DNA of 64,000 nucleotides, taken from NCBI GenBank assembly GCA_946407095.1, contig CAMJMR010000002.1, forward strand, positions 1 to 64,000, written 5' to 3'. The position numbers were made by a program, and so were the translations under genes. Within the stretch, counting starts at the first letter, position 1, and each line of letters begins with the position of its first letter. The stretch comes from an uncultured Selenomonadales bacterium. GTDB lineage: Bacteria > Bacillota > Negativicutes > Selenomonadales > Selenomonadaceae. Positions 8,979-17,600 of the stretch are shown in pieces. Below the pieces are notes generated by a model. It saw nothing but the letters and a program-made list of their open reading frames with translations, did no database searches and was not told the origin of the DNA.

Positions 8979-9457
8979 TTCCTTGCGACGAACTCCGGCT
9001 CAAGTTGTAATTCGAGTTCTTGATTTTCGTGTTCGTTTTTTTTTGGCGCAGTTACGCTAACGAGCAATTCGGGGTTTTCAAAGGTGTTGCCCAAAATGGT
9101 CATCTGCCACGTCTGCACGTCGTAAAGGGCTTGACGCATCTGGTTACTGCATTCGAGCACGAAGCACCCGCCGCGAAAACTCACGACGCCGACGCGCCCG
9201 TCATCGAGTGAAACTATATCATCTTCGTAGATTTCTTTTCCGGTTCTGTCGACCAGCCCCGTGAATTGTCCGATAGTCTTCGCGTCCACGCGATAGCCTT
9301 CGTAGCCGTTCTCGTAAACGAAAATGTGCGCCTGCGGACCGGGGTCGCCGTATGTTCCACGCTTAAGATAAAATCCGTAGATCCAAATGCTCTTCATCTC
9401 GCCGCTGAATATTTGAAAAGTTTTTAAGCCGCGATATTTGATTTCACGTTCTGCCAT
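8975..9457 (-). CDS. YopX-like protein (phage-type)
   Basis: The 160-residue protein has the YopX family plan: an N-terminal EIKYRGLKTF block, the central motif IGQFTGLVDRTGKEIYEDDIV, and a C-terminal TILGNTFENPELL. YopX proteins are common in Firmicute phages and integrated elements; their role is not known. It carries an extra acidic/Gln-rich tail of about 20 residues. GGAGGTGTCCTTTC precedes the ATG and TATAAT lies at 9511-9506. It may be a remnant of a mobile element, since no other phage genes are adjacent. Confidence 0.8.
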   Translation of the reverse strand: MAEREIKYRGLKTFQIFSGEMKSIWIYGFYLKRGTYGDPGPQAHIFVYENGYEGYRVDAKTIGQFTGLVDRTGKEIYEDDIVSLDDGRVGVVSFRGGCFVLECSNQMRQALYDVQTWQMTILGNTFENPELLVSVTAPKKNEHENQELELQLEPEFVARK

Positions 9458-9505
9458 GAAAGGACACCTCCGACTTTAATCACAAATCAAAATTTCATGC
9501 CCGCA

Positions 9506-9511
9506 ATTATA
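9506..9511 (-). promoter_or_regulatory. Probable -10 element for the yopX-like operon
   Basis: A perfect TATAAT on the minus strand, 49 bases upstream of the YopX-like ATG. Only a weak -35 (TGGAAA) is visible upstream. Confidence 0.45.
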
Positions 9512-9900
9512 ACACCTGCAGAAAAATTTTCCACAGCTTCATGAAAAAAATTTATGGCAAGCGACAATCTTGCGAGCTTCAGCGAAAATCAAATGTTCTT
9601 CTCAACCGCCTCCTCGTCTGAAAAAAATCTAAACGTAATCCTATGGGGAATTAGACTTTCGACATTATGTGAAAAAATTCCTGCAAGCCATAAAAAATTT
9701 TTTTTGGCGGAGGAAAAGAATCGTCATAAGATTATGCTTTTTATAAACGCCGTGTCATTCTTGGAAATTATTGGTACTTGAATATCCACATTATGGCGTT
9801 GAAAACTATGCGGGGATTGAGTGACGGACGTCCGACTTTCGGGGCTTTTTATTTGAAATAGGTTGCTCACTTCTTTTAAATTCATTTTGTCCCCAGTCCC
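9512..9900. other. Intergenic stretch without a convincing gene
   Basis: The A/T-rich sequence has no conserved product. A 75-codon frame at 9554-9781 lacks a ribosome site and resembles nothing. Near 9887 the string CCCCAGTCCCTTGTCCCTA belongs to the dispersed TAGGGAC-type repeats noted elsewhere. Confidence 0.5.
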
Positions 9901-10005
9901 TTGTCCCTAAAAATTTTTACCAACGGCGGCAGGATTAATCGGCGGCTTGCAGAATTCAAGCGTAAAATTGTTGAAGAGTTCATTTGGGTTACAGGAGGGC
10001 TTTCA

Positions 10006-10524
10006 ATGACGAAAAAATACTACAGCACCAAAATCGTAAGCATCGGCGGCGAGGTCTCAAAGTTCACGGGGCTCGTCAAAATGATGGTCATCTTCGACGA
10101 ATCGATGGTTCTGCCCGAATTGCGCGATTTTTCGGTTCTGCACAGCGGCAACAAACTTACCGACGTTATCAAGCCGGGCGATATGCTCAGAATCGCGGAC
10201 TCTGAATTCAAAATCCTCAAAGTCGGCGGCGAAGTCAACAACAACCTCAAGAGCCTCGGCCACATCGTCATCAAGTTCAACGACGACAAAGAGGACTTGC
10301 TTGAAGGCAGCATTCACGTCGAAGACAAGCCCATTCCGAAATTCCGCATTGGCGACGAAATTGCAATTTACGAAGCGGGCGCGGCGGCTCTCAGCGGCAA
10401 AACGGCAGCTATCGTGGGCGACGACAAGATTATGTGCGCGGCTATCACGTTGATTCTCAACGACAACGGCGCAAAAATCGTTGACAACGCCGACGAGGCG
10501 GATATCGTTGTGGATGTCAAATAA
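10006..10524 (+). CDS. Glucitol/sorbitol-type PTS EIIA protein with extra C-terminal segment
   Basis: The start at 10006 follows ACAGGAGGGCTTTCA; a longer upstream frame has no support. The first 120 residues match the SrlB/GutA EIIA family: ATKIVSIGG-like start, FSVLHSG (candidate phospho-histidine), PGDML, and LKSLGHIVIKF. In the family this domain takes phosphate from HPr-His and passes it to EIIB. No EIIB or EIIC gene is nearby, so it may be regulatory or an orphan. Residues about 125-172 are an extension beginning LSGKTAAIVGDD and containing NDNGAKIV, which looks like the first part of a Rossmann fold such as the N-terminus of an SDR, but it is cut short. Followed by a terminator. Confidence 0.75.
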   Translation: MTKKYYSTKIVSIGGEVSKFTGLVKMMVIFDESMVLPELRDFSVLHSGNKLTDVIKPGDMLRIADSEFKILKVGGEVNNNLKSLGHIVIKFNDDKEDLLEGSIHVEDKPIPKFRIGDEIAIYEAGAAALSGKTAAIVGDDKIMCAAITLILNDNGAKIVDNADEADIVVDVK

Positions 10525-10549
10525 TTTTTTCACGGCATAAGTTTCTTTC

Positions 10550-10588
10550 GACTGTCGGTCACAATAGCGGGCGGCAGTCTTTTTTTTA
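10550..10588 (+). terminator. Rho-independent terminator after the PTS EIIA gene
   Basis: The stem GACTGTCG/CGGCAGTC (one G-U pair) is followed by eight T residues. Confidence 0.7.
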
Positions 10589-10599
10589 GGGTCGGCGTC

Positions 10600-11277
10600 T
10601 TGAAAGGAGCGATTGAAATTAAAACGACTACAGCAAGCATAATCGATGATTTGATTAAACGCTATCCCGCGCTGGAAATTTGTCGGGGCAGTCTTTTGAC
10701 AACGGTCGAGGCGATTTGCAACGGCTTTCGCGGCGGCGGCAAGCTGATAACTTGCGGCAACGGCGGCAGCGCGGCCGATGCCATGCACATTGTCGGCGAG
10801 CTGATGAAAAGTTTTCGTCTGCCGCGCAAAATCGACGAGTTCAATCCCGATTTCGTCAAGCGGGCGCAAGAGCTTTTCCCCGTCGATGTCGAATACTTCA
10901 AGGCGAATCTTCAAAGCGCCTTGCCTGCCGTGAGCTTGGTCGGCGAAACGTCTTTGCTTACTGCCTTCGCCAACGACGTGACGCCGAATTTGATTTTCGC
11001 GCAACAGATTTTCGGGCTCGGCAGGCGCGGAGACGTTTTGCTTGCCATATCCACTTCGGGCAACTCGGATAACGTTTTGTTCGCGGTGGAAGTCGCAAAG
11101 ATTATGGGGCTGACGGTCGTGGCGATGACAGGTCGGCGCGGCGGCCGGCTTCGTCACCTGTCGGACGTGGCGATTTGCGTGCCCGCCGATTCCTCGCATA
11201 CCATTCAAGAATTCCACTTGCCGATTTATCACATGCTTTGTCTGGCGGCGGAGAATGAATTTTTTGGAAGTGATTGA
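10600..11277 (+). CDS. SIS-domain phosphosugar isomerase, GmhA/DiaA-like
   Basis: The 225-residue protein is a single SIS domain like sedoheptulose-7-phosphate isomerase. It has the phosphate-binding CGNGGSAADA loop, LLAISTSGNS, and the C-terminal SSHTIQEFHLPIYH block. It carries an insertion of about 30 residues after residue 70 compared with E. coli GmhA, as seen in several Firmicute homologues. If it is GmhA, the product feeds ADP-heptose synthesis for the outer membrane; a DiaA-like role cannot be excluded. The start is unclear: TTG at 10600 with AGGG upstream is possible, while AAAGGAGC at 10602-10609 sits inside the frame and points to an unusual downstream start (ATT). Confidence 0.8.
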   Translation: MKGAIEIKTTTASIIDDLIKRYPALEICRGSLLTTVEAICNGFRGGGKLITCGNGGSAADAMHIVGELMKSFRLPRKIDEFNPDFVKRAQELFPVDVEYFKANLQSALPAVSLVGETSLLTAFANDVTPNLIFAQQIFGLGRRGDVLLAISTSGNSDNVLFAVEVAKIMGLTVVAMTGRRGGRLRHLSDVAICVPADSSHTIQEFHLPIYHMLCLAAENEFFGSD

Positions 11278-11345
11278 CGGCGGCGGGCGCGTCCCTTCGA
11301 TTTGGCGTTTCAATGGTTTTTATGTTTAGGATCTACTTTTTCATT
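11276..11345 (+). repeat. Partial copy of the multi-hairpin intergenic element
   Basis: The stretch GGCGGCGGGCGCGTCCCTTC...TTTTTATG..TTAGGATCTACTTTTTC matches the left part of the copies at 25420-25700 and 55455-56490. The right arm of the first hairpin is missing here, so the copy is truncated. Confidence 0.6.
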
Positions 11346-11438
11346 GCATGTCGGCCTGTTTCAGTTGCCGGCGTGTGCGCGCAAGTCCGCGCTGTGCGCG
11401 CGTCCATGCGCGCCTCAAAAATCTTGGAGGCGATTAGC

Positions 11439-11777
11439 TTGCATGAGGCGACTCTCGCCGAAAGTATCTTGAACATTGCTTTGGAGGCGGCTCGGCAAAA
11501 TCACGCGGCGAAAATTTTCAAAGTCGGCTTGACTCTCGGTGATATGGCGGGCGTCGAAGTGGAGGCTTTGACTTTGGCTTTTGACGTCCTCAAAAAAAAT
11601 ACGCCTGCCAATGACGCCCGACTTGCGATTAAGCGCGTGCCCGTCAGCGCGGCGTGCAACAAGTGCGGCAAAGTCTTCACGCTCGAACGCTACAATTTTT
11701 TTTGCCCCGAATGTGACGGCGTTTTGATTCTGCAGAGCGGGCGCGAACTTTTGGTTGACTTCGTCGACTGTGAATGA
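11439..11777 (+). CDS. hypA: Hydrogenase nickel incorporation protein HypA
   Basis: HypA delivers nickel with HypB to the large subunit of [NiFe]-hydrogenase. Starting at the TTG at 11439, after TTGGAGGCGATTAGC, gives a normal 112-residue protein beginning MHEATLAES, where His2 is the family's nickel ligand. The zinc site is C73-x2-C76 and C89-x2-C92. The longer frame from 11274 would hide the MHE start and runs through repeat sequence, so it was not used. HypB and the maturation protease follow, but no hydrogenase structural gene or hypCDEF is in the window. Confidence 0.93.
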   Translation: MHEATLAESILNIALEAARQNHAAKIFKVGLTLGDMAGVEVEALTLAFDVLKKNTPANDARLAIKRVPVSAACNKCGKVFTLERYNFFCPECDGVLILQSGRELLVDFVDCE

Positions 11778-11779
11778 GG

Positions 11780-12030
11780 CTGCCCTTTCGTTGGCTAAGC
11801 AAAAGCCCGCTTTAAAAGCGGGGGAACAGTTGGGACGCGGCGTCCTCCCTTAAGCCGTCGACGACTTTCAACGCGCTATCTGGATGCAAACCTCATGCCT
11901 AGCGCATTCGCCGTTGCCAAAGAAACTCGCCTCGCGGGGGCGTTAGTTTGTCGTCGACGAAACGTTGCGTTTACCCGAAGCCGGCGGCCGTCATCCTTGA
12001 CGGCCTCAAATTTCGCGACGTGCTTCTTTT
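11780..12030 (+). repeat. Mosaic of dispersed intergenic repeats between hypA and hypB
   Basis: It contains CCTTTCGTTGGCTAAGCAAAAG, the palindrome CCCGCTTTAAAAGCGGG with GGAACAG (11806-11829), a GCGGCGTCC..CCCTTAAG block shared with the copy at 22500-22560, and a terminal hairpin GGCCGTCATCCTTGACGGCC (about 11986-12005). The same pieces recur in other intergenic regions of this window. Confidence 0.7.
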
Positions 12031-12043
12031 TGGAGGTTTCGCT

Positions 12044-12691
12044 TTGGAAATTAAGCTTATGAAAAATATTTTGGGCGCGAACGACGAAATTGCCGCGCAG
12101 AATCGAAAAATGTTCGCGGCTCGCGGCGTCGTCGTCATGAATCTGATGGGCTCGCCCGGTTCAGGCAAGACCACGCTTCTCGAACAGACTTTGACGCGCC
12201 TCGCCGATAAAATCAAAATAGCCGTCATTGAAGGCGATTTGTTCACCGCAAAGGACGCAGAGCGAATCGAACGCGCGGGCGTCGAAGTGATTCAAATCAA
12301 CACGGCGGGCGGTTGCCACCTCGACGCGCCCATGATTCAAAAGGCGTACGCTTCCCTTGACCTGAACGCTGTCGACTTGCTTATAGTCGAAAACGTCGGC
12401 AACCTAGTTTGTCCCGCCGAATTCGACATCGGCGAAAATTTTAAGGCGGTCGTCCTGTCGATAACCGAAGGCGACGACAAGCCGCTCAAATACCCGCTCA
12501 TCTTCAAGGAGTCGGCAACCGTCGTGCTCAACAAAACGGACTTGCTGCCCTTCACGAATTTTGACTTGCAATCTGCGCGGCGGGACTTGACGACGCTACA
12601 TCCGTCAATAAAAATTTTTGAAACGTCCTGCACAAGCGGAGCGGGTCTCGACGAATGGGCAGCTTGGCTGCTCGAAAGGACGGCTCGCTGA
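12044..12691 (+). CDS. hypB: Hydrogenase nickel incorporation GTPase HypB
   Basis: HypB is a SIMIBI-class GTPase that works with HypA in nickel insertion. The start is TTG at 12044 after TTTTGGAGGTTTCGC, giving 215 residues. Visible motifs are the P-loop GSPGSGKT (residues 36-43), EGDLFTAKD, VGNLVCPAEFDIGE and the NKTDL guanine-specificity motif. There is no His-rich nickel-storage segment at the N-terminus, and no N-terminal CxxCGC motif. A frame extending to 11948 runs into repeat DNA. The next gene begins 230 bases downstream because of a 138-bp duplication. Confidence 0.93.
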   Translation: MEIKLMKNILGANDEIAAQNRKMFAARGVVVMNLMGSPGSGKTTLLEQTLTRLADKIKIAVIEGDLFTAKDAERIERAGVEVIQINTAGGCHLDAPMIQKAYASLDLNAVDLLIVENVGNLVCPAEFDIGENFKAVVLSITEGDDKPLKYPLIFKESATVVLNKTDLLPFTNFDLQSARRDLTTLHPSIKIFETSCTSGAGLDEWAAWLLERTAR

Positions 12692-12694
12692 TGG

Positions 12695-12970
12695 AGCCGC
12701 TTTAAAAGCGGCGGAACAGATAACGCGCCGCGCCGTCCGACAACTTCAGCTAATCGCCGCGTTTGAAAATTTTTCGGAGGTTTATCAATGGAAAGTCTTT
12801 TCGTGTCGGAAAACACCGTGCTCGGCATCGGAAGCCGCTTTAAAAGCGGCGGAACAGATAACGCGCCGCGCCGTCCGACAACTTCAGCTAATCGCCGCGT
12901 TTGAAAATTTTTCGGAGGTTTATCAATGGAAAGTCTTTTCGTGTCGGAAAACACCGTGCTCGGCATCGGA
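12695..12970 (+). repeat. Perfect 138-bp tandem duplication carrying a palindromic repeat and a gene start
   Basis: Bases 12695-12832 and 12833-12970 are identical. Each unit holds the palindrome CCGCTTTAAAAGCGG with GGAACAG, a GCGCGCCGC-rich segment, a ribosome site (TTCGGAGG) and the first 15 codons of the maturation protease. The upstream copy makes a dead-end ORF at 12788-12903 that reads MESLFVSENTVLGIG and then runs through the repeat. Confidence 0.95.
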
Positions 12971-13417
12971 AACACGATTCTTAGTGACGAAGGCTTCGGC
13001 GTGCGCGTCGTTGAGTATCTGCAGAAAAATTTCCGCTTTCCCGATAACGTTGCGCTGATTGACGGCGGGACGCTCGGCGTCGAACTTTTACACTTCGTGG
13101 CGGGCACAAAGCGGCTTCTGATAATCGATTCGATTGACGGCGGCAAGGCGGCGGGCGCAACCTTCCACCTGCGCGGCGACGAAATAAAAGCTCACTTCGC
13201 GCAAAAAATATCGGCGCATGAAGTCGGCATTCAAGACGTGCTGACGATGTTGGAGCTTGGCGGCAAAAAAATCCCGTGCGTCGAATTGATAGGCGCGCAA
13301 CCGTTCAGCTTGGAGGCGGGCGTCGAACTCACGGAGCAAATGGCAAAATTGGTGCCGCCCTTCGCCGATAAAGCCGTCGAAATTTTAAAGTCATGGGGCT
13401 TGGAGGTTAAGCGATGA
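12926..13417 (+). CDS. [NiFe]-hydrogenase maturation protease, HyaD/HupD family
   Basis: This endopeptidase removes the C-terminal peptide of the hydrogenase large subunit once nickel is in place. The 163-residue protein has the family start GIGNTILSDEGFGVR, whose Glu is one nickel-contact residue, the IDGGTLG Asp, and the SAHEVGIQDVL His. The ATG at 12926 follows TCGGAGGTTTATCA. An identical ribosome site and start lie 138 bases upstream in the tandem duplication and could compete for ribosomes. It overlaps hisA by four bases (ATGA). Confidence 0.9.
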   Translation: MESLFVSENTVLGIGNTILSDEGFGVRVVEYLQKNFRFPDNVALIDGGTLGVELLHFVAGTKRLLIIDSIDGGKAAGATFHLRGDEIKAHFAQKISAHEVGIQDVLTMLELGGKKIPCVELIGAQPFSLEAGVELTEQMAKLVPPFADKAVEILKSWGLEVKR

Positions 13418-14139
13418 TAATTTTTCCTGCGATAGATTTGCGCGGCGGCAAGTGCGTGCGTTTGATTCAAGGCGACTTCGACAAGGAAACGGTTTATTCT
13501 GACGACCCGCAAGCGACGGCTCGCAAGTGGCAGGCAGCGGGTGCGAAGTTCCTGCACGTCGTCGATTTGGACGGCGCAAGAGCCGGCTCGCCGCAAAATC
13601 TCGACGCCATTCAGAAAATACTGGACGCTGTAGACATTCCGATTGAAGTCGGCGGCGGCATTCGGACGCTTGACGATATGGAACGGCTTTTGACTTTGGG
13701 CGTGCGCCGCGTGATTTTGGGCAGTGTTGCCGTAGAAAATCCCGCGCTCGTGGCGGAGGCGGTTTTTCGTTTCGGAGACAGGATTGTCGTCGGCATCGAC
13801 GCGAAGGGCGGCTTCGTTGCCACTCACGGCTGGGAAAAGTCAAGCGCGGTCACGGTCGTTGAGTTGGTTAAGCAAATCGCGGCGGCGGGCGTCAAAACGA
13901 TTATCTACACCGACATTTCCAAAGACGGCATGTTGAGCGGCGTGAACGCGGCGGCTTTCGCTGAACTTGCCGAAAAGTCGGGCGCGCAGATTGTGGCGTC
14001 GGGCGGCGTCAAGTCGATTGAAGACATTCGCGCGCTTAAGGCTGTCGAGTCGGCGGGCGTGGTCGGCGTGATTGTCGGCAAGGCGATTTATACGGGCTCG
14101 CTTGATTTACAGTCGGCGATTGAATTGGCGGAGGCTTGA
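13414..14139 (+). CDS. hisA: ProFAR isomerase (phosphoribosylformimino-5-aminoimidazole carboxamide ribotide isomerase)
   Basis: HisA converts ProFAR to PRFAR, the fourth step of histidine synthesis. The 241-residue beta/alpha barrel shows [15 protein letters not shown] with the catalytic Asp8, VVDLDGA, EVGGGIR, and the second catalytic Asp in YTDISKDGM. It is directly followed by hisF. The ATG overlaps the stop of the maturation protease gene, so the two unrelated pathways share a transcript here. Confidence 0.96.
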   Translation: MIIFPAIDLRGGKCVRLIQGDFDKETVYSDDPQATARKWQAAGAKFLHVVDLDGARAGSPQNLDAIQKILDAVDIPIEVGGGIRTLDDMERLLTLGVRRVILGSVAVENPALVAEAVFRFGDRIVVGIDAKGGFVATHGWEKSSAVTVVELVKQIAAAGVKTIIYTDISKDGMLSGVNAAAFAELAEKSGAQIVASGGVKSIEDIRALKAVESAGVVGVIVGKAIYTGSLDLQSAIELAEA

Positions 14140-14140
14140 C

Positions 14141-14896
14141 ATGCTTACGAAAAGAATAATCCCTTGCTTGGACGTGAAGGCGGGACGCGTCGTCAAGGGC
14201 ACGAATTTTGTCGGACTGCGCGACGCCGGAGACCCCGTCGAGCTTGCCAAACGCTACGACGACGAGCGGGCGGACGAATTGGTTTTCTTGGACATCACGG
14301 CTTCGCACGAGGGGCGCGGCACTATGGTCGAGGTTGCCAAAAGCTGTGCGGCGCAAGTTTTCATTCCGTTCACGGTCGGCGGCGGCATTCGCACTGTCGA
14401 GGATATGCGCGTCATGTTGGCGGCGGGTGCCGATAAAATTTCAATCAACAGCGCGGCGGTCAAGAATCCCGAACTTTTACGCGAAGGCGCAGAAAAATTC
14501 GGCCGGCAATGCGTGGTGCTTGCGGTCGACGCGAAACGCTCTGCCGACGGCTGGGAAATTTACGTCAACGGCGGGCGCACACCGACGGGTCTTGACTGCC
14601 TGGAGTGGGTGAGGCGCGGCGTGGCGTTGGGTGCGGGCGAAATTCTTTTGACGAGCATGGACGCCGACGGCACCAAGGGCGGCTACGACATCGAACTAAC
14701 CCGCGCGGTCAGCGAGGCGGTCAACGTCCCCGTCATTGCTTCGGGCGGTGCCGGCGAGCTTGAACATTTTTACGACGTGCTTGTCGACGGCAAGGCTGAT
14801 GCGGTCTTGGCGGCTTCGGTCTTCCATTACGGCAAATACACCATTCGCCAAGTCAAAGAGTATCTTAAAGGCAGAGGCGTCGAAGTCAGATTTTGA
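14141..14896 (+). CDS. hisF: Imidazole glycerol phosphate synthase cyclase subunit
   Basis: HisF uses ammonia from HisH to close the imidazole ring, giving IGP and AICAR. The ATG at 14141, one base after the hisA stop, gives 251 residues beginning [19 protein letters not shown], with catalytic Asp11 in CLDV and the second catalytic Asp in [14 protein letters not shown]. The frame can be read back to 14072 but the native start is obvious. No hisH gene is adjacent. Confidence 0.96.
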   Translation: MLTKRIIPCLDVKAGRVVKGTNFVGLRDAGDPVELAKRYDDERADELVFLDITASHEGRGTMVEVAKSCAAQVFIPFTVGGGIRTVEDMRVMLAAGADKISINSAAVKNPELLREGAEKFGRQCVVLAVDAKRSADGWEIYVNGGRTPTGLDCLEWVRRGVALGAGEILLTSMDADGTKGGYDIELTRAVSEAVNVPVIASGGAGELEHFYDVLVDGKADAVLAASVFHYGKYTIRQVKEYLKGRGVEVRF

Positions 14897-14923
14897 CGGA
14901 AAACTTTTGGAAGGGAAGGTTCA

Positions 14924-17305
14924 ATGCAGAAAAACTCATTTAAGATTTTGGAGTTCGATAAAATTTTGGCGCGGCTGCGCGATTGCGCGACCAGTACTTT
15001 CGGCAAAGAACTTGCCGCCAAACTGGAGCCCGCCGACGATTACGAGACCGTTCGCGAAAGTTTATCGCTTACGACCGAGGCGGTTAAAATTTTCGCGATA
15101 AGTGCGCCGCCGTTGGGAGGCTTCCGCGACGTGCGCGAGACCTTCAAGAAAATTAAGCTTGGCAGCGTTGCCGAGGCGGAAGAACTGCTTGACGTGCTCT
15201 CGACCATGTACACCATGCGACAAGTCAAAATTTTCTTCAAGGAAACCGAAATCGACGCGCCGCAACTCAAAGCCCGCGCCTCCGAGCTGGAAATTTTGGG
15301 CAACCTGGAACGCCAACTCGACAACGCAATCGACGAACACGGAGCCGTCCGCGACACCGCAAGCGTCGAACTGCAAAAGATTCGCCGCGACCTTCGCGCC
15401 GCGCAGAGCCGTATCAAGAGCGAAATTTTCGACATCCTTCACGACGTGGGCAAGCAAAAATTTTTCCAAGACGCGATTGTCACCATGCGCGGCGACCGCT
15501 ACGTTTTGCCCGTCAAGCTCGAATACAAGGCGCAATTCCCCGGCATCGTCCACGACCAATCGGCGACGGGCGCGACAGTCTTCATTGAGCCGCTTGCCGT
15601 CGTAAACCTCAACAACAGCGTCAAACAGCTGGAGGCGGAGGAGCGTCACGAAGTGGCAAGGATTCTTCGCAACCTTAGCGACGCCGTCCGTAAAAATCTC
15701 GACACGCTGACTGCCAACGTGATGATTTTGGCGGACGTCGACTTGCTTTTCGCCAAGGCGCGACTTGCCCGCGACATGAACGCCACGGAGCCCTTGCTTG
15801 CGGGCTTCACCGATTTGAAATCTGCGCGGCACCCGCTGATTGATTCGGCAAGCGTCGTGCCCGTCGACATTCAGCTCGGCGAAAATTTTTCAATGCTTTT
15901 GGTCACGGGGCCGAACACGGGCGGCAAAACCGTTTCCATGAAGACGCTGGGCCTTTTGGCTTTAATGACGCAAGCGGGGCTTTACATCCCGGCGGCGGGC
16001 GGTTCAAGGATAGCGGTCTTCACGAACATTTTCGCCGACATCGGCGACGAACAATCGATTGAACAGAGCCTGTCGACGTTCTCGGCGCACATGACGAAAA
16101 TAGTTACTATCCTCGACGACGTGACGGCGACCGATTTGGTTTTGCTCGACGAAATAGGCGCGGGCACCGACCCCGACGAAGGCACGGCGTTGGCAATGTC
16201 AATCCTCGAACGGCTGTTGCAAATCGGCGCGGCGACTATCGCAACGACTCACTACTCGGAGCTGAAAACTTTCGCCTACTCGACGGCGGGCGTTGAGAAT
16301 GCTTGCGTCGAATTCGATTCGGAGACCTTGCGCCCGACCTACCGCCTGCTTATCGGCATTCCCGGCGCAAGCAACGCCTTCGCAATAAGTCAACGCCTCG
16401 GCCTGCCGCAGAGTCTGATTCTGCGCGCCAAGCAACTCATCACCGCCGACCACGCCAACTTTGAGCAAGTCATCTCGGAGCTTGAGAATCAGCGTATGCT
16501 TTTTGAACAGCGCAACGCCGAAATTTTTGAGCGTCAACAGCAAGTCATCAAGCACGAAAAAAAAATCGCCGAAATGCGCGACGAAATTTCCAAGACGAAG
16601 GGCGACATCATCCGCAAGGCGAAGGAAAAATCGGCGGCAATGGTGCGCGAGACCAAACGCGAAGCCGAAGAGATTATCGCGGCGTTGAAGGAACAATTCG
16701 ACGACGCGGGCGTCAAACGTCGTCAGCAAGTGATTCAGCAGGCGCGCGACAAACTTCGTGAGGCGGAAAACGATTCGGCGACGGGCATTATCGCCGATAA
16801 GTTCGTCGGCACGCGCATTGACAAGAAAACCCTTTACGTCGGCGACACCGTCTACATAAAGCCGCTCGACCAAAAAGGCACGGTGCTTTCAATCGAAAAG
16901 GACGGCACGGAGCTGATTGTTCAAATCGGCGCGCTAAGGACGACCGTCAAGCTTTCGTCGTGTCGATTCGTCAGCCGCGGCGCGCAAGTGATTCAATCGC
17001 CGCCGCAACCCGCCACGAATCAAAATCGCGGCTCGACGGGCTTGTTGCAGAAGACGGCGACTGTTCGGCGAAGTATCGACATTCGCGGTATGACAGTCGA
17101 CGAGGCGGAACAGGTTTGCGGCAAATTCATCGACGACGCGCAACTTTCGGGGCTCAAGCAGATTTTGATAATCCACGGCAAGGGCACGGGCGCACTTAGG
17201 ATTGGTGTGCATGATTATCTGCGCGGCAACGGCTCGGTGGCAAATTTCCAGTTCGCCGACCAAGACGAAGGCGGCACGGGCGCGACGCTCGTCACGATAA
17301 AGTAA
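14924..17305 (+). CDS. mutS2: Endonuclease MutS2
   Basis: MutS2 is a MutS-like ATPase linked in other bacteria to suppression of recombination or rescue of collided ribosomes. The 793-residue length is normal. The core and clamp region is followed by the Walker A TGPNTGGKT (328-336), the Walker B/signature block LLDEIGAGTDPDEGTALA, a long charged coiled coil, and a C-terminal Smr domain beginning IDIRGMTVDEAE with IIHGKGTGALR. The Smr motif reads IDIRG rather than LDLRG. The ATG follows GGAAGGGAAGGTTCA. It ends with a strong terminator. Confidence 0.95.
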   Translation: MQKNSFKILEFDKILARLRDCATSTFGKELAAKLEPADDYETVRESLSLTTEAVKIFAISAPPLGGFRDVRETFKKIKLGSVAEAEELLDVLSTMYTMRQVKIFFKETEIDAPQLKARASELEILGNLERQLDNAIDEHGAVRDTASVELQKIRRDLRAAQSRIKSEIFDILHDVGKQKFFQDAIVTMRGDRYVLPVKLEYKAQFPGIVHDQSATGATVFIEPLAVVNLNNSVKQLEAEERHEVARILRNLSDAVRKNLDTLTANVMILADVDLLFAKARLARDMNATEPLLAGFTDLKSARHPLIDSASVVPVDIQLGENFSMLLVTGPNTGGKTVSMKTLGLLALMTQAGLYIPAAGGSRIAVFTNIFADIGDEQSIEQSLSTFSAHMTKIVTILDDVTATDLVLLDEIGAGTDPDEGTALAMSILERLLQIGAATIATTHYSELKTFAYSTAGVENACVEFDSETLRPTYRLLIGIPGASNAFAISQRLGLPQSLILRAKQLITADHANFEQVISELENQRMLFEQRNAEIFERQQQVIKHEKKIAEMRDEISKTKGDIIRKAKEKSAAMVRETKREAEEIIAALKEQFDDAGVKRRQQVIQQARDKLREAENDSATGIIADKFVGTRIDKKTLYVGDTVYIKPLDQKGTVLSIEKDGTELIVQIGALRTTVKLSSCRFVSRGAQVIQSPPQPATNQNRGSTGLLQKTATVRRSIDIRGMTVDEAEQVCGKFIDDAQLSGLKQILIIHGKGTGALRIGVHDYLRGNGSVANFQFADQDEGGTGATLVTIK

Positions 17306-17313
17306 ATAAAAAA

Positions 17314-17343
17314 TCCCGCCACAACGGCGGGAAATTTTTTTTA
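17314..17343 (+). terminator. Rho-independent terminator after mutS2
   Basis: Stem TCCCGCC, loop ACAAC, stem GGCGGGA, then AAATTTTTTTT. Confidence 0.9.
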
Positions 17344-17344
17344 G

Positions 17345-17600
17345 GGTTTGTTGGTAAAGTAGGGAATACGTTGTAAGGGATGAGGCCGCCCATGGATGGG
17401 CGGCCGCCGCGACTTGAAACCCGGAAGGTTTCATAGCGGCACGAGCGGTTTCGGGCAACGCGGACGTTTTGGCGGTGGTCGGTATCCGCACCACGCGCAG
17501 TGGTGGCTTTCTTTTGCAACTTTTCTTTGGCCAGTCAAAGAAAAGTTGATTAAACAAATAAAAACCTATTGAACCGCCGAATCGAAGCCGCCAACACACC
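17345..17600 (-). repeat. Copy of the multi-hairpin intergenic element
   Basis: Read on the minus strand it has the same order as the copies at 25420-25700 and 55455-56490: GGCGGCTTCGATTCGGCGG.TTCAATAGG, a hairpin AACTTTTCTTTG-6 bases-CAAAGAAAAGTT (17547-17518), and a terminal hairpin GGCCGCCCATCCATGGGCGGCC (17405-17384). Stem bases differ from the other copies in a compensating way. No gene is present here. Confidence 0.75.

Noticed and set aside
9554..9781. 75-codon ORF on the plus strand upstream of the PTS EIIA gene
   Set aside because: No ribosome site, A/T-biased composition and no recognisable features; likely chance.
9901..10005. N-terminal extension of the PTS EIIA frame
   Set aside because: The ATG at 10006 has a strong ribosome site and matches the family start; the upstream codons do not look like protein.
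12618..13058. 146-codon ORF spanning the tandem duplication
   Set aside because: It is an out-of-frame passage through the duplicated repeat and shows the duplication as a repeated peptide; the protease frame explains the DNA.
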